A DNA stretch of 64,000 nucleotides from assembly GCA_963573305.1 (NCBI GenBank), contig OY754335.1, positions 55,077,985-55,141,984 on the forward strand, given 5' to 3'. The notes below the pieces were generated by a model that searched no databases, was not told the origin of the DNA, and was given only the letters and a program-made list of their open reading frames with translations. The first letter of the stretch is position 1; every line of letters starts with the position of its first letter. This document shows positions 57,045-64,000 of this stretch, in pieces. Source of the stretch: Pyrrhosoma nymphula (Eukaryota > Arthropoda > Insecta > Odonata > Coenagrionidae). The translations under genes and the position numbers were made by a program.

Positions 57045-57655
57045 TCGGTTTAAATTAAAGAATAATCCAAATTCTCAATGAAATCAAAATGAGTTATGAC
57101 TCTCATGCATTCATTTCAGTGGTCCAGGTGACCGCCGACGGGGAGAGTCAAAGTCTCGTAAATACGTGCGTGTAGGCCAAAGTTCAAAGCCCGAGTGTTC
57201 GAGATGTGGGTTTACCGTTGTTGGTGTGATGACGTCATTTCGTACCGTATTGTTACGCAGAAATATCGTTCACAATGACGTCACCACACCAATAACTGTA
57301 CAGCTCTCGCGAAATTTTATGACGTTCGGATGGGCGGCGTTTGTATTGTCCTCGTCATACAAATTCCGTTTTTTGAAATCCACTCATGCATGGCACAAAT
57401 GCCATGTCTTCGCTTTCCCCTACGTCCCTTTTCCCTACCCTTTCCACCAAACTTTACCCCTCAACGACGTCTTCTTCTGCGCATCCGAACGCCATAAGCT
57501 TTCGCGAGAGCTGTACACCCACATCCCGAACACTCGGACTTTTACGACGCGCACAGGTTTACTAAATTTTGGATGGATGACCGAAATGCATGCATAGGAG
57601 TCCAAATTCCTACTTCTTTCATTAATAATTTGTTTTGATCTTCAATTTAAATATA
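57045..57655. mobile_element. Foldback element family Z, long copy with nested palindromes
   Basis: Outer ends (TTTAAATTAAAGA ... GACTCTCATGCATTCATTTC, and the inverse at 57570-57655) match the 48-kb copy. Inside are three further inverted pairs: a, 57191-57211 with 57517-57537 (CCGAGTGTTC...); b, 57221-57237 with 57276-57292 (TTGGTGTGATGACGTCA, one-base change); c, about 57297-57335 with 57479-57517 (TGTACAGCTCTCGCGAAA...). Pair c is nested in a, and b sits beside c. No transposase frame. The 143-residue frame across it (57166-57597) reflects palindromic composition. Confidence 0.75.
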
Positions 57656-57706
57656 TTCGTCCGTTGCTTTCTTCTTGAATGGGCATGTCAGGGCAATCAT
57701 AAGAGG

Positions 57707-58127
57707 AGGCTAAATGCAGTGGGGATGGGCTACCTGAGAAGTGTTTGCAGCCAAAGTATGATGATAGGGTTAGGAATGATGTTTTCATGAAAGAACGTGG
57801 TTTGGATGCGCCAGTAATGGTCATTTGTAAAAGTAATGAGCTTATTTGGTTTGGGCATGTTGAGAGAATGGATCAGAGTCAAATAACGAAACAGATATAA
57901 GTTAGTGGAGTGAATAGCGTGAGAGGGAAGGTTAGACCACGAAATTCATGGGCGAATGCAGTGGAAGAGAGACTAAAGAGGAGAATGCTAGGAGTCTTTA
58001 GGATAAGAGAGCGTGAGTGAAGCAGTGAATGATGGTAAGGGAAGCGAAAGAGGTTTGCAAGGATAGGGCATTATGGAGAAAATTATTAAGAGAGAGCCAG
58101 TTTTCTAGGTCTAACAGCAATAACTAA
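57707..58127 (+). pseudogene. LINE ORF2 C-terminal relic
   Basis: Pieces in order: RLNAVGMGYLRSVCSQSMM, then NELIWFGHVERMDQSQITKQ, then VSGVNSVRGKVRPRNSW and ANAVEERLKRRML in one frame. After a shift, KEVCKDRALWRKLLRES precedes the stop at 58125-58127. The RRLNAVEM-YLRS-C, WFGHVERM, RGRPR-W and DR-WR-L signatures mark the end of a widespread LINE group, different from the relic at 8.7 kb. Internal stops and at least one frameshift show it is dead. Confidence 0.85.
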
Positions 58128-58129
58128 GT

Positions 58130-59470
58130 TCTTTGACTTTGCCTACTCCAAAAGAGATTGGTGTGACGCGCATATATTTGTGTAAAAACTGGTTGTGTAA
58201 AAACTAGTTCTCCAAGCGGAAGGATGTGACTTCTATTCGTATTTGTTCTCTTTCGCTAAGGGTAGGTTTTGAAGGCTCGCTCTCAATCTGTTTTCCTGTA
58301 TCAAACCTTTTCTTCTTTCTTGCCACATTTCTCTCTTATAATCTCAAAATACTTACTACCTCCCTACATCCTATTCAAAATACATATCCCACTCCTCCCC
58401 GCACCCTGCTTTATCATACGTATAATTTAAATTATTTGCACTTGTAATGAGATAATATGTACGTAATCAGGTTGTTTTTCAAATCAGTTGATATATACTA
58501 ATAAAATATTTACATATATGTCTGCAATTGCGGAGGCACTCTCAAAAGCGTAGAAACATTAATTGTCATAAAAAGTCATTTACAGCATGAACGATAGAGA
58601 AAGTAAACTCTAGGAGAGGTTTATATTTTCTGAAGTACTTCTCGCATTTATGCTGTAATCCTCCCTTAATTTGTGTGGAAGTATAGCTATTATTTTTAAA
58701 GCAATGCAGCGTGGACTCCATTCGTACAATGACGGACGTGTTCTGTTTTTCAAATTCTTTTTGAGTCTAGTATTGTATACGAAGAGTTTTAATATGCTTA
58801 AGATTTTTAAATGTTATTTAGTCCATGCTTGGCACTTTAATATTGTTTGAGGCTCGGAATCGTTAACATGTTTTATTTCCGGCATATTGGCTTACACGAA
58901 GCTTAGCTTTCGATGCCTAACATTATTCTGATTATCTTTTATACTCTCCCAAACCTTGACTAGAATTCTACCCTTCATGATAGTAATTGACGTCTCATCG
59001 TATATAGCTATTAGTCGACCTGCTCTGCTTCAGAAACTTACTTCCCCCTTGCATGCCAAGAAACTCTTCTTACGTTTATCTTTCAAATTAATGCGTTTCT
59101 ACGCATCTACCTGCTCATGCTCTTGCTCTTCACTTTCTTATTCAACGGCAACGTGCTCTTAAAGATTACGTTTCGTTCAAATTGGATATTATTAGAGGAG
59201 AGCTTCAAGGTTCGATTATCGGTTTGCAGTGAAGGAAAACTATCGGTCAAAGATGAGAACTTTAAATATTAATGAATCGAAATGTGATCGGAACTTGATG
59301 AAACCATTGGGAATTTTTTAACTTTGGAATACAACCGATAAAGGTGTATTTTTATTTGGAATACAGAAGAGTTCTAAAGAGTTTTCATGAATGTTTCATT
59401 CTCTTGAGTGGTCATTGTTATTTTTTTTGCTTTCCAGGGGAAGCCTTTCTAGGTAAAAACGCAACAGTCA
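58130..59470. other. AT-rich stretch, nothing recognised
   Basis: Short unrecognised frames at 58226-58447 and 58956-59162. No repeat or RNA gene noticed. Confidence 0.4.
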
Positions 59471-59479
59471 GAAGCAGAG

Positions 59480-59765
59480 GCATTGCGAGACACGTTGGCA
59501 GTTTTAATTGAAGTTTCGCCATTGCTCTTTTGTCTCTCTGACTTGTAATGGGAATCCGTTTGTGAGAGAGGACTCGTATTGGCTTCTTCCCTTTCGCGGT
59601 TGTTTCTCCAAACCCCGATGAGTTCCGTTTCGCGAACTTGCAGTCAGAGAGGCAAAGGGGAGGAAAAATAAACGCCCCGGTTTCCCTTCACGAACCGGCG
59701 CGGCGGCGTGAAACGAACGCAAAACTTTTCGTGCTCGGCCACGTCAGCTGCACGAACCCAATGGT
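59480..59765. other. CpG-richer patch
   Basis: CpG density rises clearly at 59685-59760 (ACCGGCGCGGCGGCGTG). CTCTGACTTG and the later CAGTCAGAG are loosely inverted. It could be a small promoter-like island or simply an old GC-rich repeat. No transcription signals are evident. Confidence 0.3.
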
Positions 59766-59769
59766 ATTG

Positions 59770-61275
59770 TTTCTTTGATGTTTAACCCGTCCTGTTCATT
59801 GATTGATGACCACGAAGTGTTATGTTGAAAAGGAAATGCTACAATGCGTTAAACCTTTTGCTGTATCGCAGTAAATTCGGAATTGTTTGATGAACGCTCG
59901 TGGTTATCCTGTGATTCAATGATGTAAACCGTACCAACACGGTATTCTAGCTGAATAACCGATTATTGTCATAATTGTTAAACTAAAAAGTTTTATCATT
60001 AAAGAACAGAAAAACGTTGAATAAATTAATGCATATCTATTTATTTTTTAGGAAATCAAGAAAATTACCGCGAAAACATAAGGGTAAAATAGTACAATAA
60101 ATTACTCCCTTGAATGGAGTACGGTACGTGGGAGTCACGGTAGAAATTACAACAGCAAATGCTGGGGTACGGTGTTTATTTCGTGTTCACACAAATACAA
60201 GAGATGCCACCGATCGCTTGGCACGACTTTCACTCAACAACTGAACTCAGCCATGGCGAGAGTTCGCCACAGGTATGTTTTTTCAGATTTCCGTAGGTTA
60301 ATTTTACCTACAAGTTATGTAATGGAGTTCGGACGAAAAAATGTTATTCTTTGTTTGATGATTAAACATCTGGCCCTCCTCTCGTCGTAAGTCAACCAGA
60401 CGAGTTGACGTAAGGGAAGAATGTTTTGAGTTGGCGCCAGGAGGTTTTGACATGCTATGACTCAGTTTGTGATTTACAATTACGAATATTTTGGATTGCG
60501 TCTCTCCTTAGACACCAAAGCATTCTTTTTGGATTTCTAAGGATATTGGTATTTTTGAAAGGTTGCTATCTCTTTGAAATATCATAAATTTTGCGTCTCT
60601 GCTATCAAAGGAGTGACTGAACTGCATTGATATAATCACCTGAAGAAGCGATGAATTTAATGGATTGGTTTACCTTCACGAACAAGGGTTAGTTTGTCCA
60701 TAAGTATGTCAAAGTGGAGTATTTTATATCTGCACCTGCCGTTGGAGTTCTCAAAAATACTCATATCCCTCTTTGTAGGACGAAACTATGGAGCATACTG
60801 AAATATTGGAAGAAGAAACAGCTAAAGGGTATTGACGCAAGCCAAAGGATGCGTGGCATACCAGTGTTTTTGGGGATTTTCGTTTCTCATTTCTCTAAAC
60901 CCGGGGTCATCGAAAATCGATTTTCACTTGACGTATGAAATTGCTATATTGACTCCGCCGACCAATAACATCGCGTCCATAAAAGTTATCTCACGGAAGA
61001 GTTCGGTGCACGTTTTCATTTTGCTCAAGTTTTTGGTAAATAATGTCAACTTTTTGGTGCTCAATCCTGAAGCATTATTCTGTTCTCCTCTGGTAGTAAT
61101 ACCTGCCCAAGGGTTACTTTACGCACTTTTAATACACGTGTTGTGATCATTGTTCCACACTTCCGCGATTTAAAATAGTAATTTCCAACTTGCACTTGAT
61201 TTGATGCCGGTAGAAAATATTCCTGTAAAACTCTTTACCTATATTTACTTAAAAGGTTTTTCGGGTAGCATACAT
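59770..61275. other. Non-coding stretch, nothing firmly recognised
   Basis: CAGCCATGGCG at 60249-60259 followed by CACAGGTATGT (donor-like at 60273) could be mistaken for a first coding exon, but only six codons are involved. Other frames (60714-60938, 60832-61146) are unrecognised. Confidence 0.35.
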
Positions 61276-61281
61276 ATTCTG

Positions 61282-61408
61282 AAGAATATTTTTCCACTTC
61301 TCTGTGATTTTCAATTATGAATAATTATGCCTCATGAAGCACCCTGCAGAGTACGCGAAACGTTAAATAGAGATTTTTAAAAATCACTGAGAAGCCGAAA
61401 ATATTCTT
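61282..61408. repeat. Foldback with a hammerhead-like centre
   Basis: Arms AAGAATATTTTTCCACTTCT (61282 on) and the inverse at 61379-61408 pair with few mismatches. Between them lie ATGAAGC (61334-61340), a short GC-bounded stem region and CGAAACGTT (61356-61364), resembling CUGANGA ... GAAAC with the palindrome ACGT as stem III. Stem II is poor, so activity is unlikely. Confidence 0.5.
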
Positions 61409-61524
61409 TATTCACAGTTAGAAACTGAAGGGTATTTTTTTCATTCTGAGCCCTTTCTGGATGAAATGGGCCAAATTTCTTCCTTGTAATTCCCAGAACC
61501 ATAGCTTAACAAATATTTACTTAC

Positions 61525-61566
61525 GTTTAAAGACGAAAATAATGGAGAAGTTTGGGTTCCACTGAC
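61525..61566 (-). other. Candidate 42-nt micro-exon (minus strand)
   Basis: On the minus strand TTTTTCTCCTTTTACAG is followed by 42 nt (VSGTQTSPLFSSLN, 14 codons) and then a perfect GTAAGT donor. The sites are good on both sides, but the segment is tiny and the product unknown. No second exon could be linked to it. Confidence 0.25.
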
Positions 61567-61599
61567 CTGTAAAAGGAGAAAAATCAGACGTTAGTTTTT

Positions 61600-63150
61600 A
61601 ACGTATTAATAAAGTAAAGGACAACAATAGCTTCAAAAATACAAATATTTCTATATGGATGCATTGAATTTCGAAATAAGACGGGATATGGTTCACGATA
61701 CAACACACTTCTACCGCACGGTAGAGTCGTGGAATGTAATGGTGAACTCTTGGGTCGTATATTCTTTCGTAAAAATTTAACCTCTCTCCCTCTAGCTGTC
61801 CCTCTGACGCGTTGGGAAAACGTACTACGTGATAAGGGACTCCTAAAGGTGCATTTCCAATGCTCAGGCTTCATTGGTATTCGATGCTCGGCTGTTTATA
61901 TTATGTAACCTATCGGAAAAGCATTTACGCATGGTCCATGCAACAGTGTTTCGACTCCAAATACTCTATTGGGAGGGTGATTTCAAAATAAACTTCTATG
62001 GGGTATTTCAGAAAATTTATTCCAGTATATTTGAGGAAATTCTTTTAAAAAGATAGTTTCATTATTTAAATATATAATCATTAGGAAATGAATCATCTTT
62101 CAAGGGTCATTATTGATCAGTAATATGTGTAATTTATGTTAGGTGTCTCTTGCATTGGGTTGAAAGGAAGGACGCGTAAACTGGCTTGCATAGTGGGAGG
62201 AAATAAAGGTTTTCGAGGGCACTTTTTAGTCAAGCAATCAAACATTCAAACATGTCGCGAACTATTTAGACTCCTGACGGAGACACGGTGTACTATTTTC
62301 GTTCATTGTACGCCAGTATAGTGATAGTAAAGCATAACGGCGGCTGCGCAGAGGGCTTTTTGGAAGAGTCCATTTCCTACGAAGGGGCTCCGGACGAGGG
62401 AGTAAGGTAGTCTACGTGTTTGACTACCAGGATTCCCAAGGCCGTGAAAATTCTCTTCCAGCTTAAAAATGCTCAATATGTTATTCGCGCCAGTTCTCTA
62501 TCCCTCTATTTAGGGCGGGATTACGATCGACGTTTTCTGACGTGAAGGAGACTAACGATAGCGTTTTCGGAGCAGGCTGATTGATGTAGTGGACCCTATT
62601 ACGAATGCCTGACGTTGACAGAGTCTTCGTTGACAACAATGAGCGAGCATTGTAAAAGTTTAACTTTTACGTCAAGCTGAGTTACTGGCCGCCAATCAGA
62701 GGAGAACTTTTTTCAATACTTACTAAATTTCATTCCTAGAATGTCCATAGTAGCTTTTTAACATTACAATGAAACAATTGAGTTTCTTGAAGAATTTTTT
62801 TGTCATTATTGTCAGCGGGTTCTTTACATTTTATTTAAAAAAATAATAAATTAAAATCACTTCGCCACTGTTTACAACTCCGTTTGCAAATACGGCAAGC
62901 AATTGCCGTTGCTACTCCGTCAATCGTAATACAATACTTCTTGACGGGGAAACGACGGAAAACTGAAAGCCTCTGTTCGTTAACTCCACGTCAGAAAACT
63001 TCAAACGTAATCTCGCCCTTGGATAGACTTATACGATGGTTTGAGAACAATATCATGTACTTTTATGCTACTTTGTTTGGATCGTAATCATTGTCTGGAA
63101 TTGCGCTATTGACAATTTCCCGCTCTCATAAGTTGAATTCAGTTTAAGAA
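61600..63150. other. Non-coding stretch
   Basis: Nothing is supported except a small inverted repeat GTAAAAGTT/AACTTTTAC at 62652-62670, inside a locally CpG-richer region (62340-62690). Confidence 0.4.
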
Positions 63151-63179
63151 TTTTTTAAGTAAGACGGAAAACGCTTTGT

Positions 63180-63640
63180 ACCTTATTTCACTTGAGTGCA
63201 TGTGTCTATTCGCTGGAACTCATCGCACAGGCAGTAATGAAAATTTTACAAGAATTATATATTTAGAATTTTTTTACTTATTTAAAGTATATTATGACTA
63301 GAGTTTTCGGTGAGGTATTCGAAATTAGTCGAAATTATATTGAAATATTTTGTTTTCCAATATTTGAGTCTTGGTGACATCTTGATATTTGCTGTCAACA
63401 ATTAAAACTACGAGATTTTTATTATTTCGCATTTAGAAGAAAATGTGTGCATATGTAATTGAGTGATTACGAAATATATGTCATGTGCCATAAGACTGCG
63501 TGTTCAAATAGCATTGAATTTCCAAAAATTAAATCGGCATGATGCAATTTTTACTCAGTCATCTGCAGGTATCACTAATGAGAACACGTGTGCAAAAATT
63601 CACGCAAATCTCTACATGAACCAAAATTACTCCAACCACC
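63180..63640 (+). mobile_element. TTAA-type MITE, copy 4 (left end unclear)
   Basis: Aligns with the 45.1-kb copy over most of its length: AGAGTTTTCGGTGAGGTATT, GAAATTATATTGAAATAT, CATGTGCCATAAGACTG, CTAATGAGAACACG. The right end ACTCCAACCACC is followed by TTAG. The left terminus is not recognisable, so it is either truncated or decayed. Confidence 0.7.
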
Positions 63641-63699
63641 TTAGCGTCTCGCTTTGGTTAGGTGACTGCCACCATGCTTCGCTACTACTTTAACTATCG

Positions 63700-64000
63700 T
63701 TTCAATGGCGCAGCTCTAGTGCCGAGGACTCCCTTCCCGTCTCCCTTTATTCACCTATATCCCTTCATTTATCCTCTTCTCACGCGTTTCAACACCATCC
63801 CCCTCCTGCTTTATAGGTAGGGAGGATATATCCCCTCCAACCCATCCTGACCTAATGCACAAACTTCCATCCCCTTTGCTCCGCCGACCCGTTCAATTAT
63901 TCACCAATTCTATCCCGCCTCCTCCCAATTTCCATGCTCCCTCTCCCTCTCGCACACACACTCTCATTCTCTCCTCCTGGTAGGCGATAATCTCCTATCG
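63700..64000. other. Pyrimidine-rich island at the window edge
   Basis: A C/T-rich plus strand with CCCTTC, CTCTC and CACACACA strings, running off the window. No gene recognised. Confidence 0.45.

Noticed and set aside
57166..57597. 143-residue plus-strand protein
   Set aside because: Lies entirely inside the palindromic foldback element. Its length follows from the GC-rich palindromic arms.
60253..60272. First coding exon MARVRH with good start context and GTATGT donor
   Set aside because: Only twenty bases of coding sequence, no promoter features and no downstream exon recognised.
1..64000. CRISPR array, bacterial operon, riboswitch or rRNA
   Set aside because: No regularly spaced identical repeats, no operon-like packing of frames and no conserved rRNA strings; the whole window has eukaryotic repeat character.

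Overview
This is a window of repeat-rich eukaryotic DNA with no complete protein-coding gene that I can support. It is AT-rich by eye, every open frame is short, and all recognisable coding sequence is decayed or 5'-truncated retroelement. Non-LTR elements ending in TAGATG-type microsatellites, a Penelope-like GIY-YIG element, tRNA-derived SINEs and several MITE families together suggest an arthropod with a large genome. Odonate or tick-like genomes would fit, but the sequence alone does not decide the species. The window is most simply intergenic or intronic.

Layout. 1-9 kb: a TAA-flanked Harbinger-type MITE, GC-rich islands, a tRNA-like fragment and a LINE relic interrupted by a 78-bp segment that recurs 0.5 kb away. 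11-16 kb: a second Harbinger-type MITE, two foldback elements with tRNA-like modules in each arm, and two SINE copies. 17-20 kb: a 151-bp near-perfect hairpin, a small LINE relic and a hAT-type MITE. 22-28 kb: a SINE directly abutting a TTAA-flanked MITE, a two-copy dispersed repeat, and a cluster of non-LTR 3' ends including a well preserved reverse-transcriptase C-terminus on the minus strand. 30-41 kb: a possible RT C-terminus, a foldback with a hammerhead-like centre, a two-copy 370-bp repeat and a LINE tail. 41-46 kb: a third tRNA foldback, a SINE, the Penelope-like element with its hammerhead-like tail, a TTAA MITE and another hammerhead-like hairpin. 48-58 kb: two members of a foldback family (48.1 and 57.0 kb), a near-identical second copy of the non-LTR element, a TTAA MITE, an RT relic, a G-tipped TIR element and a LINE relic. 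59-64 kb: a CpG-richer patch, a foldback with a hammerhead-like centre and a fourth TTAA MITE.

The elements do not form a pathway. The recurring theme is self-complementary DNA: at least nine foldback structures, several enclosing hammerhead-like cores (CTGANGA ... GAAAC) and three enclosing tRNA-like promoters that point outward from both arms. A few short segments flanked by good splice signals are listed as low-confidence exon candidates, and such pairs are expected a few times by chance in 64 kb.
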